NCBI GenBank assembly: GCA_031363055.1
Contig: JANLTP010000127.1
Location: forward strand, 124,001 to 188,000
Direction: 5' to 3'
Source: JANLTP01 sp031363055
GTDB lineage: Bacteria > Pseudomonadota > Gammaproteobacteria > Burkholderiales > Burkholderiaceae_E
DNA length: 64,000 bases
The position numbers and the translations under genes are program-made. This document shows, in pieces, positions 35,076 through 43,311 of this stretch. The notes under the pieces were generated by a model that saw nothing but the letters and a program-made list of their open reading frames with translations, ran no database searches and had not been told where the DNA came from. Positions within the stretch are counted from its first letter, which is position 1; each line of letters opens with the position of its first letter.

Positions 35076-36368
35076 TCAGCCGTAACGAGAGGGATCAGGG
35101 TCAGTGCGTTCGAGTTCGATCGACGCGGCCAGCAACGCCAAGCGCGCCACGACGCCATAAGTGTAGAAGCGATTCGGTCCGGCGCTGGGCGGCGCGCTCA
35201 GGTCCGGCAGATTGCAGCTCGAGGGAAACGGCAGCGGCACGAACTGGGCGTCCGGGGAGTTCAGATTCTCATCGCGACCGCGCGTCTTGTTGACCCGATA
35301 AAAGCCACCGACGACATATTTGTCGATCATGTAAACCACCGGCTCGGCCGTTCCGCCGGCCGTGGTTTCGACCGTCGGTACCCCTTCCTGCAACATGACC
35401 TCAGCGACCTCAAGACCTTCCTTGCGCTGCGACATGCTGCTCTGCTGCAACTGGTCCAGATTGGCGACCGCTGCTGCATCCTTGACCGTCATGATGCCCA
35501 TGCCGTAGGTGCCGGCATTGGCCTTCACCACCACGAACGGAGTCTCGGTGATGCCGTACTCCTTGTATTTCGCACGAATCTGCTTCAGGAGCACATCCAC
35601 CTTCGAGGTCAGGCATTGCTCGCCGGTTCGCTCATAAAAATCAACTTCCTTGCAATGTCCAAAGTAAGGATTCAACAGCCACGGATCGATATCGATCAAT
35701 TTGGCGAACTTCTTCACCACATCGTTATAGGCGCTGAAATGCTGTGTCTTGCGTCGTACTGTCCAACCGGCATGCAAAGGCGGCAACAGTACTTGCTCTT
35801 GCAGATTGGTCAGCACTGCGGGCAAGCCGGCGCTCAGATCGTTATTCAGCAAAATGGCGCAGGGGTCGAAGTTCTCCAGCCCGACTCGACGGCCTCGGCG
35901 CAGCAAGGGTTCAAGCACGAGATGCTGACCATCGGGAAGATCGAGGCTGCTCGGCGCTGTAAGGGTTGCGCTCAAGCTGCCTAGCCGGACATCGAGTCCG
36001 GTTTGTCGCAGCAACATCGAGAGTCGCGCGAGATTCTGCCGGTAACTGATGCTCTCGGTGTTGCTCTCGGCGACCAATAGCAGGCCCTTGGCATCGGGGC
36101 AATACTTTTCGATGCCCACCATGGCGGCCTGAACCGCCAGGGGCAATACTTCGGACGAGAGGTTGTTGAATCCGCCCGGATAAAGATTGGTGTCGACCGG
36201 CGCAATCTTGAAGCCGGCGTTACGCAAGTCGACCGAACAATAAAAGGGCGGCGTACGTTCCTGCCATTCGAGTCGAAACCAGCGCTCGATCCGGGGCTGC
36301 GCATCCAGAATGCTGCGCTCCAGATGAAGCAAAGGCCCCTGCAGGGCAGTAACAAAATGAGGAACCAT
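35076..36368 (-). CDS. gshA: Glutamate-cysteine ligase, proteobacterial type
   Basis: First step of glutathione synthesis. This is the 430-residue type common in betaproteobacteria and some acidithiobacilli, unrelated in sequence to E. coli GshA: FYCSVDLRNAGFKIAPVDTN near the start, then PGGFNNL, LLLVAESNTES, and YGMGIMTVKD in the nucleotide-binding part. The ATG at 36368 has no strong SD. It heads a gshA-gshB-EIIA-HPr-EI run. Confidence 0.94.
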   Translation of the reverse strand: MVPHFVTALQGPLLHLERSILDAQPRIERWFRLEWQERTPPFYCSVDLRNAGFKIAPVDTNLYPGGFNNLSSEVLPLAVQAAMVGIEKYCPDAKGLLLVAESNTESISYRQNLARLSMLLRQTGLDVRLGSLSATLTAPSSLDLPDGQHLVLEPLLRRGRRVGLENFDPCAILLNNDLSAGLPAVLTNLQEQVLLPPLHAGWTVRRKTQHFSAYNDVVKKFAKLIDIDPWLLNPYFGHCKEVDFYERTGEQCLTSKVDVLLKQIRAKYKEYGITETPFVVVKANAGTYGMGIMTVKDAAAVANLDQLQQSSMSQRKEGLEVAEVMLQEGVPTVETTAGGTAEPVVYMIDKYVVGGFYRVNKTRGRDENLNSPDAQFVPLPFPSSCNLPDLSAPPSAGPNRFYTYGVVARLALLAASIELERTDPDPSRYG

Positions 36369-36493
36369 CGGTCAGCCAACCAAACGGGTGGAGGAAGGAC
36401 CGATGATTCTAACGTGCCAGCGCCGCGACAAGCCTGCCTGACGAATTTGAACGACGAATATGAATGACGAGTTTGCGTAAAGAACTTGCGCTG

Positions 36494-36530
36494 CATTGAG
36501 CGCGCCGCGAAGCCCGCGACGCGCTCAATG
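36494..36530 (-). terminator. Hairpin after amtB
   Basis: CATTGAGCGCG (36494-36504) pairs perfectly with CGCGCTCAATG (36520-36530), an 11-base stem with a smaller GC hairpin in its loop, 17 bases after the amtB stop. No T-tract follows, so it is a probable transcript-end or stability hairpin. The remainder of the 178-base gap shows nothing else. Confidence 0.6.
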
Positions 36531-36546
36531 TCTTGATCAACTTCGA

Positions 36547-38331
36547 TCAGTGATGATAAGCCACTTCGCCGTGCGAGACGATATCCAGGCCTTCGCGCTC
36601 GTCGTCTTCGGCAACCCGCAGCCCGACGATCATGTCGACCAGCTTGTACGCCACGAACGAAACCACACCGGACCAGACAATCGTCAAGACGACGGCCTTC
36701 AGTTGCACCCATACCTGGGCAGCGATCGAGTACTCCTCAGGCGTAATCATCTTCATCGTGACCCAGTCGGCCACGAAGCCCGGGCCGCCCAGCGACGGTG
36801 AGTTGAAAACGCCCGTCAACAACGCGCCGACGATGCCGCCAATGCCGTGTACGCCGAAAACGTCGAGTGCATCATCGGCGCCCATCATGCGCTTCAGCCC
36901 ATTCACGCCCCACAGACACGCAAGGCCGGCGACCAGACCGATGATGAGTCCACCACCGATACCGACGTTACCGGCGGCCGGCGTGATGGCGACCAAGCCG
37001 GCAACGGCTCCGGAAGCTGCGCCCAGCATGGACGGCTTGCCCTTGGTCATCCATTCTCCGAACGACCAGGAAAGCGTTGCTGCCGCCGTTGCGAACAAGG
37101 TGTTGGCAAACGCCAGACCCGCCGTACCGTTGGCTTCCAGAGCCGAGCCGGCGTTAAAGCCGAACCAGCCAACCCAGAGTAGCGCCGCACCGACCATCGT
37201 CAAGGTCAGCGAATGCGGCGCCATGGCTTCACGCCCAAAACCGACCCGGCGGCCGACCACATAGGCGCCGACCAGACCCGCAATTCCAGCGTTGATATGG
37301 ACCACCGTGCCGCCGGCGAAGTCAAGTGCACCCCAGCCCCAGACCAGACCGGCATTGGCGCCAGCCGCTGCCGCTGCCTCAGCCGTTTTGTAGGCATCCG
37401 GGCCGTCCCAATACCAGACCATGTGAGCAATCGGCAGGTAACTGAACGTAAACCAAAGCAGCGTGAACAGCAGCACCGCCGAAAATTTGACGCGCTCGGC
37501 AAACGCGCCGACGATCAGGCAGCAGGTAATCGCTGCAAAGGTTGCCTGAAACACGACGAACACCAGTTCCGGAATGTAGACGCCTTTACTGAAGGTCGCA
37601 GCGACCGATTCCGGCGTCACGCCGCGAAGGAAGAGCTTGTCCAGACTACCAAAATAAGTACCCCCGCCGCCGAATGCGATGGTGTAGCCGTAGATCACCC
37701 ATAGCACCAGAATCATCGCGAACACGACCATGACCTGCATCAGCACAGACAGCATGTTCTTGCTGCGAACCAGACCGCCGTAAAACAACGCCAGGCCGGG
37801 GATTGTCATGAGGATCACCAGCGCCGTCGACGTCATCATCCAGGCGGTGTCACCTTTGTTTGGAACTGGCGCTGCCGCAGCCGCTTCGGCTTTCTTTTCG
37901 TCGGGCTTGGCAGCGTCTGCGGTGGCTGCATCGGCCACCGCCAGCGTCAACTCGACTCGGCGCGCTTCGTCGGCGCTACCGACCGTCATGACACGGTCGG
38001 GGCGAACCAGTACGATCTGTCCGCCAGCGGCGCCCGCCGACTTGAGTGCGTCGCGCACGGCAATCGCGCGAACCCTGGCCAGTTCCTTGTTCTTGTCCGG
38101 ATCACCGGTTTTATCGGTAAAACCAGACACCTGAACCTTGGCGTTGGGGTTGGCTTTCAAAAATTCAGCGACCGCCTTCAGCGATGCCGCTGAGCCGGAT
38201 TCGGGATCGACCTTACCAGAATCAAAATTGACGGTCGCGGGTAGCGCGTCCTTGCTATGGCCTGCAATCGGATAAAACAAACTCAGCGCCAGCGCCGAGA
38301 CCATCATAAACATTGCCCAGAAGCGTTTCAT
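36547..38331 (-). CDS. amtB: Ammonium transporter with N-terminal OmpA-like domain
   Basis: The protein is 594 residues from ATG 38331 (GTG 38334 adds one). Signal peptide (residues 1-27), then a complete OmpA-like peptidoglycan-binding domain (about 32-130) with SGFTDKTGDPDKNKELARVRAIAV and DEARRVELTL, keeping the Asp and Arg that bind diaminopimelate. An Ala/Pro-rich linker (130-155) leads into an 11-helix Amt core. Amt signatures: GGTVVHINAGIAGLVGA and VFGVHGIGGIVGALL (pore His pair), and a C-terminal tail GLDIVSHGEVAYHH that contacts GlnK. Most Amt proteins lack the OmpA part, so the signal peptide may be cleaved and the channel tethered to the cell wall. Last gene of torF-glnK-amtB. Confidence 0.93.
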   Translation of the reverse strand: MKRFWAMFMMVSALALSLFYPIAGHSKDALPATVNFDSGKVDPESGSAASLKAVAEFLKANPNAKVQVSGFTDKTGDPDKNKELARVRAIAVRDALKSAGAAGGQIVLVRPDRVMTVGSADEARRVELTLAVADAATADAAKPDEKKAEAAAAAPVPNKGDTAWMMTSTALVILMTIPGLALFYGGLVRSKNMLSVLMQVMVVFAMILVLWVIYGYTIAFGGGGTYFGSLDKLFLRGVTPESVAATFSKGVYIPELVFVVFQATFAAITCCLIVGAFAERVKFSAVLLFTLLWFTFSYLPIAHMVWYWDGPDAYKTAEAAAAAGANAGLVWGWGALDFAGGTVVHINAGIAGLVGAYVVGRRVGFGREAMAPHSLTLTMVGAALLWVGWFGFNAGSALEANGTAGLAFANTLFATAAATLSWSFGEWMTKGKPSMLGAASGAVAGLVAITPAAGNVGIGGGLIIGLVAGLACLWGVNGLKRMMGADDALDVFGVHGIGGIVGALLTGVFNSPSLGGPGFVADWVTMKMITPEEYSIAAQVWVQLKAVVLTIVWSGVVSFVAYKLVDMIVGLRVAEDDEREGLDIVSHGEVAYHH

Positions 38332-38361
38332 CACAGTAGTCTCAATGGAAGTGTTGGAAGC

Positions 38362-38700
38362 TCAGATCGCTTCATTACCGGTTTCGCCGGTACGGATTCG
38401 CACTACCTGATCAAGGTCGTACACAAAAATCTTGCCGTCGCCGATCTTGCCGGTGCGGGCAGCGTTTTCAATCGCCTCGATCGCGCGCTCGAGCAGCGCG
38501 TCGCCGACCGCGACCTCGAGCTTCACCTTGGGCAAAAAGTCGACCACGTATTCGGCGCCGCGATACAGTTCGGTATGCCCCTTCTGCCGGCCAAAGCCCT
38601 TGACTTCAGTGACGGTAATACCGGCGACTCCAATGCCGGAGAGCGCCTCTCGGACTTCATCGAGCTTGAAGGGCTTGATGATCGCGGTGATTAATTTCAT
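38362..38700 (-). CDS. glnK: Nitrogen regulatory protein PII (GlnK)
   Basis: A 112-residue PII protein from the ATG at 38700 (MKLITAIIKPFKLDEVREAL). KGHTELYRGAEYVVDFLPK is the T-loop with the uridylylatable Tyr, and the C-loop GKIGDGKIFVYDLDQVVRIRTGE binds nucleotides. AGGAG lies 7 bases upstream. It lies 27-30 bases before amtB, the usual partner it blocks when nitrogen is plentiful. Confidence 0.97.
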   Translation of the reverse strand: MKLITAIIKPFKLDEVREALSGIGVAGITVTEVKGFGRQKGHTELYRGAEYVVDFLPKVKLEVAVGDALLERAIEAIENAARTGKIGDGKIFVYDLDQVVRIRTGETGNEAI

Positions 38701-38792
38701 ATCGAATCTCCTGGGCGGCGAAGCCCGTGGCCTCGCCGCTATGTTCAAACGGTTGGTTCAGCAAATACAGATCTGATGCGAGGCGAAATGAT

Positions 38793-39575
38793 CTAGAAGT
38801 TCTTGGTCGCGGACAAAACCAGCGTGCTTTTGCCGAGGTTCTTGTCGAGCGAGTTGCGGTAACACTGTCTGACGTTACCCCGGGCGTTGGTGTCTACATA
38901 GGCTACGCCAAAGGTGAAGCCGACCATGTCCTTGGTGACGCCGAGCTTCCAGTCCGAGTACGAGCAATCGGTCTTCGTGCGTGAGTTGCCCGACGAGCTT
39001 GGAATGACCTGATGACCCAGATGTGCGACCAGATTGAATCCACCGCCCAACTCAAAATTGCCGGTCGCATCGAGATAGCCGCCGCTCTTGCTGTCGGCGA
39101 ATCCGAAGGTGTTGGTCAGCGAGTGCGAATACTTCAAGGTGTATTGCGTCCAGGTCAACGCCCCATAGACTTCGAGCGTGCTCGGAGTTGCCTGGGAAGC
39201 TGTATAGGTACCGGGGTACCAGTAGTAAAGCGCACCGACATCGTAGTTCAGGCCCGCTACAGTGCCTTTGTAGCCGCCATAAAAATCCCACTCGAGACTA
39301 TTGCTTTGCCCTGCGTCGGAGAGCCAACTCACATTGGATGCCCAGGTACCGAAGTAGTAGCCTTGCTCATGTGCCCAGTCAAATCCGCCCTGAATGGCCG
39401 GCTTGCTGTTGGTTTGACTGATGCCGCGATAGCGGTACTCGCTGACAAAGTTCAGGTTGCCAGTCATAGTCCACGGGGACTTTGCTTCTTCCGTTTTGGC
39501 CTGGGCAGTGGCCAACGACGGTGTCAGGGCCAAAATGGCAGCACAAAGTGCTGCGCTTTCAAACAGTTTCTTCAT
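38793..39575 (-). CDS. TorF family putative porin
   Basis: A 260-residue outer-membrane beta-barrel with a signal peptide ending ATAQA (MKKLFESAALCAAILALTPS). The TMTGNLNFVSEYRYRGISQTN opening and alternating aromatic strands (WDFYGGYKGTV, YYWYPGTY) are typical of TorF/TIGR02001. SD GAGGA lies 7 bases before the ATG. A sigma54 promoter lies about 46 bases upstream of the start. Placed first in torF-glnK-amtB, it probably lets ammonium or small nitrogen compounds through the outer membrane. Confidence 0.9.
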   Translation of the reverse strand: MKKLFESAALCAAILALTPSLATAQAKTEEAKSPWTMTGNLNFVSEYRYRGISQTNSKPAIQGGFDWAHEQGYYFGTWASNVSWLSDAGQSNSLEWDFYGGYKGTVAGLNYDVGALYYWYPGTYTASQATPSTLEVYGALTWTQYTLKYSHSLTNTFGFADSKSGGYLDATGNFELGGGFNLVAHLGHQVIPSSSGNSRTKTDCSYSDWKLGVTKDMVGFTFGVAYVDTNARGNVRQCYRNSLDKNLGKSTLVLSATKNF

Positions 39576-39631
39576 ATTCGAATCCTCAAAATGCGTAACG
39601 CTTTTATTTTTAGGTATTGCCATTACGCCAA

Positions 39632-39647
39632 TGCATTTCCTATGCCA
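39632..39647 (-). promoter_or_regulatory. Sigma54 (RpoN) promoter of torF-glnK-amtB
   Basis: Minus strand TGGCATAGGAAATGCA: GG and GC are exactly ten bases apart, matching TGGCAY-R-N4-TTGCW with one mismatch (A for the first T of TTGC). The predicted transcription start near 39621 leaves a 46-base leader to the torF ATG. Confidence 0.82.
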
Positions 39648-39710
39648 CGTTTATTAGATAACTATTTTGGTGCAAACGCCGTTCAAAATACGTCACCAAA
39701 GCAACGATTT

Positions 39711-39727
39711 AGCACTATTTAGGTGCG
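39711..39727. promoter_or_regulatory. NtrC-type enhancer site
   Basis: AGCACTATTTAGGTGCG is a near-match to the NtrC dyad (TGCACY-N5-GGTGCA). Its centre lies about 98 bases upstream of the predicted sigma54 start, a normal enhancer distance. A half site TGGTGCA lies at 39668-39674. Supports nitrogen-limitation control of the torF-glnK-amtB operon. Confidence 0.65.
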
Positions 39728-39852
39728 TTCAGCCGAGCGCACCAAACAGAAGCGTCGTAAGCCGTCCTGCCGTTTTCGCTCAGATCCGAGCCCTGCGCGC
39801 GAGCATTATTTGTGGGATCTGAATGACCATATCGAGGGTCGGACTAACCTTT

Positions 39853-39873
39853 TCGGCTTGGCCATCAAGCCGA
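39853..39873. repeat. Hairpin in the torF-ubiK gap
   Basis: TCGGCTTG (39853-39860) pairs with CAAGCCGA (39866-39873) around a 5-base loop. No T-tract, so its role is unclear. The 410-base gap 39576-39985 otherwise holds the RpoN and NtrC sites and no gene. Confidence 0.4.
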
Positions 39874-39985
39874 GAGCGGCGCGGGAAACAACTGAAAATC
39901 GCGTGCTAGACTCGATTTCAACAGGATTGAATCGGCAGGTCTTGCCCGATTTGATCGCCAATCAGTACAGCGCCAGGAGGGCAAC

Positions 39986-40231
39986 ATGTCCAGCGAACGT
40001 CAACCACTCTTGAACGAACTGCAGGCCCGGCTCGGTGAGCTGTTTCGGGCCAGTCCTGCCGCCGATCTGGAGCGCAATATGAAAGCGTTATTGACCCAAG
40101 GCTTTCAGCGACTCGACCTCGTGACCCGAGAGGAGTTTGATATCCAGCAGGAATTGCTGGCCAAGCTACGCCTTCGGGTAGTCGAGCTGGAACGCCGACT
40201 CGACGACGCCCAGAAATCGAGCACAGGATAA
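39986..40231 (+). CDS. ubiK: Accessory factor UbiK
   Basis: An 81-residue coiled-coil protein of the UbiK/YqiC family that assists aerobic ubiquinone biosynthesis by the Ubi complex. LNELQARLGELFRASPAADLERNMKALL and the C-terminal heptads EFDIQQELLAKLRLRVVELERRL are typical. Strong SD AGGAGGG lies 5 bases before the ATG. The comM gene follows after 86 bases. Confidence 0.93.
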   Translation: MSSERQPLLNELQARLGELFRASPAADLERNMKALLTQGFQRLDLVTREEFDIQQELLAKLRLRVVELERRLDDAQKSSTG

Positions 40232-40317
40232 TCGTCCTGAGCACCCTTGTCCTGAGCGCCATTTTATCTGCGCCACGTCAATCGTATTGAACATTCAAGA
40301 ACGCTTCGGGAACTACC

Positions 40318-41853
40318 TTGGGCTTAGCCGTCGTTCGCAGTCGAGCATTGATTGGCATGTCAGCGCCCGAAGTCATGGTCGAAGTACACCTGTCCAACGG
40401 GCTGCCGACGTTCAACATTGTCGGCCTGCCACAGGCCGAAGTTCGCGAAAGCCGGGATCGAGTCAGGGCGGCTATCTCACACCTGGGTTTCGACTTTCCA
40501 AACCGTCATATTACGGTCAACCTCGCTCCGGCTGATCTGCCGAAAGCGTCGGGTCGATTCGATTTGCCGATTGCGCTCGGCATCCTTGGCGCCAGCGATC
40601 AGATGCCAAAGCAGGCGCTGGCCTCCATTGAAGCCGTTGGTGAGCTTTCACTTACCGGCGATCTAAAGCCGATCGCGGGTGTTCTGGCGATGGCGTTACA
40701 CATCAAAATGGCAGGCCAGGATCGGTTACTCGTCATTCCTGAAGGCAATGTCGTGGAGGCTGATTTCATAGGCGGAATTCGACGACTCGGCGCCCGATCG
40801 TTATTACATGCAAAGCAGGCGCTCACTGACTTAAGCGGTCAGCAATTAGTGAGTACTAACTCAAGACCCGATCAACAGGCCTTGCAGGCAATCTTCCAAT
40901 ATCAAGACATTGCTGATATTCGCGGCCAGCGTCAGGCCAAACGGGCGCTGGAAGTCAGCGCCGCCGGCTTTCACAGCTTGTTGATGATTGGTCCGCCCGG
41001 CGCGGGGAAATCGATGTTGGCGCGTCGGCTACCGGGCATTTTGCCCGAGCTCAAAGAGCCCCAGGCGCTGGAGTCGGCAGCCATTCTGAGTGTGGCCAAA
41101 CGATTCAAGCCGGAGCAATTTGGCGCCCGCTCGTTTCGCAGTCCGCACCATAGCGCCAGCGGCATTGCACTGGTCGGCGGCGGTACACCGGCGAAACCTG
41201 GCGAAATCTCGCTGGCTCACCACGGCGTCCTGTTCCTGGACGAATTGCCCGAATTCGGCCGGCAGGTGCTCGAGGTTTTGCGCGAACCGATCGAGTCCGG
41301 GCAGGTCTCGCTGTCCCGAGCGGCCCGTCAAGTTGAATTCCCGGCACGTTTCCAACTGATCGCCGCCATGAATCCGTGCCCCTGTGGGTACCTGGGCCAC
41401 CCGCATAGGGTCTGCGGCTGCACGCCAGACCAGGTGATTCGTTACCGAAATCGAATTTCGGGCCCGCTACTCGATCGAATCGATCTGCAGGTAGCGGTAC
41501 CGCCAGTGTTCGAACACGAGCTGATCGAGGTAGCCCCCGAAAAAAATATCCAATCGAGCGCGCAGGTTCGCGAACGCGTCAACCGGGCGGCCAATATTCA
41601 GGATCAGCGCCAAGGCAAGCCCAATTCAGCCCTGGAGGTGGCGGAAATTGAACAGCATTGCAAGACCGACGACGCCGGCCGCGCGCTGCTGCGGGCCGCC
41701 ATGAGCCGAATGGCGCTGTCCGCACGCGCCTATCATCGGATTCTGAAAGTTGCGCGTACGATTGCCGATCTTACCGGTACGCCCAGGTTGGAGATGGCGC
41801 ACATCGCCGAGGCGGTTGAATACCGGCGCGCGCTGGATTCAGGTATTCACTGA
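40318..41853 (+). CDS. comM: YifB/ComM-type Mg-chelatase-like AAA+ ATPase
   Basis: AAA+ helicase of the ComM/YifB family, which promotes branch migration during natural transformation. The TTG start at 40318 (M-GLAVVRSRALIGM) gives the expected N-terminus and 511 residues. Walker A GPPGAGKSM near residue 222, Walker B LFLDELPEF, then a Cys-rich zinc finger (NPCPCGYLGHPHRVCGCTPDQV) and a C-terminal helical domain. Downstream of ubiK, a common betaproteobacterial order. Confidence 0.94.
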   Translation: MGLAVVRSRALIGMSAPEVMVEVHLSNGLPTFNIVGLPQAEVRESRDRVRAAISHLGFDFPNRHITVNLAPADLPKASGRFDLPIALGILGASDQMPKQALASIEAVGELSLTGDLKPIAGVLAMALHIKMAGQDRLLVIPEGNVVEADFIGGIRRLGARSLLHAKQALTDLSGQQLVSTNSRPDQQALQAIFQYQDIADIRGQRQAKRALEVSAAGFHSLLMIGPPGAGKSMLARRLPGILPELKEPQALESAAILSVAKRFKPEQFGARSFRSPHHSASGIALVGGGTPAKPGEISLAHHGVLFLDELPEFGRQVLEVLREPIESGQVSLSRAARQVEFPARFQLIAAMNPCPCGYLGHPHRVCGCTPDQVIRYRNRISGPLLDRIDLQVAVPPVFEHELIEVAPEKNIQSSAQVRERVNRAANIQDQRQGKPNSALEVAEIEQHCKTDDAGRALLRAAMSRMALSARAYHRILKVARTIADLTGTPRLEMAHIAEAVEYRRALDSGIH

Positions 41854-41903
41854 AGTAATCGAAGTTAAGTCAACGAAGTTAAACGCCTCAGGTACAACCC
41901 AAC

Positions 41904-43295
41904 ATGCCCGGCACCAGAACTGAACTTGATTCGTTTGGAAGCATGGAAGTACCGGCCGACCGGCTGTGGGGAGCACAGACCCAGCGCAGTCTGCAGTATT
42001 TCAAAATTTCAACCGAACACATGCCGATCGAGCTGATTCACGCGCTGGTGAAGGTCAAACGCTCGGCGGCCCGCGTCAACGGCGCGCTCGAGTTGCTGCC
42101 AGGGCCAACTGCCAAAGCCATTGAAATGGCCGCCGACGAGGTTCTGGACGGCCTGCATCCTGACGAATTCCCGTTGATGGTTTGGCAGACCGGTTCGGGC
42201 ACGCAGACCAACATGAACGTCAATGAAGTGCTGGCCAATCGGGCCTCCGAACTATTGGGCGGTGTACGCGGTCAAGATCGAGCGGTACACCCGAATGACG
42301 ACGTCAATCGAGGACAGTCATCGAATGATGTTTTTCCGACCGCCATGCACGTCGCGGGCGTGCAGGCGATTCGCGAGAAGCTGCTGCCGGCCAGCTCCAG
42401 ACTGATGCACACACTCGATCAAAAGGCTCGTGACTTCGCGGATATCATCAAGGTCGGGCGCACCCATTTGCAAGACGCAACACCACTGACCTTGGGACAG
42501 GAATTTTCTGGCTATGTCGCGCAGTTGCAGTTTGCAATCGCCGCTATCGAGCTCGTCGTTCCGGCACTGTGTACGCTCGCCATCGGTGCCACCGCAGTCG
42601 GCACCGGCCTCAACGCGCCGGCAGGATTCGGCGATCGGGTGGCACGAGATCTGGCCGAATCAACTGGTTTCCCGTTCGTCTCGGCGGCCAACAAGTTCGC
42701 CGCGCTGGCGGGTCACGAACCGCTGGTATTTGCCCATGGCGCGCTCAAGACACTGGCCAGCGCCCTGAACAAGATTGCCAATGATATTCGTTGGCTGGCC
42801 AGTGGTCCGCGTTCGGGTCTGGGCGAACTGTCGATTCCCGAGAACGAGCCGGGCAGCTCGATCATGCCGGGCAAGGTCAACCCGACTCAAGCCGAAGCGC
42901 TGACCATGATCTGCGCTCAGATCATGGGCAACGATGTCGCGATCGGCATCGGCGCGGCAGCAGGCAACTTCGAGTTGAATGTGTTCAAGCCCCTGCTGAT
43001 TCAAAACTTCCTGCAAAGTGTCCGGTTATTGGCCGACGGCTGCACGAGCTTCGAGGCACACTGTGTTCGCGGCATCGAAGCCAATCGAGATCGCCTGACT
43101 GAACTCATGCAACGTTCGCTGATGCTGGTGACCGCGCTGGCACCGCATATCGGATACGACCGGGCTGCACAGATTGCCAAGAAGGCCCATACCGAAAACT
43201 TGAGCTTGCGAGACGCCGCCGTCGCGCTCGGGATTGTGAGCGCCGAACAGTTCGATCAATGGGTCAGACCGGAGAACATGATTGGACCTCAGTAG
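41904..43295 (+). CDS. fumC: Fumarate hydratase class II
   Basis: Interconverts fumarate and malate without an iron-sulfur cluster. The 463 residues have TGSGTQTNMNVNEVL, RGQSSNDVFPTAMHV, GRTHLQDATPLTLGQEF, and the signature GSSIMPGKVNPTQAEAL with the catalytic Ser loop. It follows comM by about 50 bases but could have its own promoter; it converges on the peptidase gene 17 bases downstream. Confidence 0.97.
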   Translation: MPGTRTELDSFGSMEVPADRLWGAQTQRSLQYFKISTEHMPIELIHALVKVKRSAARVNGALELLPGPTAKAIEMAADEVLDGLHPDEFPLMVWQTGSGTQTNMNVNEVLANRASELLGGVRGQDRAVHPNDDVNRGQSSNDVFPTAMHVAGVQAIREKLLPASSRLMHTLDQKARDFADIIKVGRTHLQDATPLTLGQEFSGYVAQLQFAIAAIELVVPALCTLAIGATAVGTGLNAPAGFGDRVARDLAESTGFPFVSAANKFAALAGHEPLVFAHGALKTLASALNKIANDIRWLASGPRSGLGELSIPENEPGSSIMPGKVNPTQAEALTMICAQIMGNDVAIGIGAAAGNFELNVFKPLLIQNFLQSVRLLADGCTSFEAHCVRGIEANRDRLTELMQRSLMLVTALAPHIGYDRAAQIAKKAHTENLSLRDAAVALGIVSAEQFDQWVRPENMIGPQ

Positions 43296-43311
43296 CCGTA
43301 CGCGAATCGCA

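Noticed and set aside
35043..35984. Long plus-strand open frame opposite gshA (313 codons)
   Set aside because: Antisense shadow of gshA; no independent evidence.
39723..40013. 96-codon frame upstream of ubiK
   Set aside because: Overlaps ubiK and the promoter region, is Arg-rich without domain, and has no ribosome-binding site.
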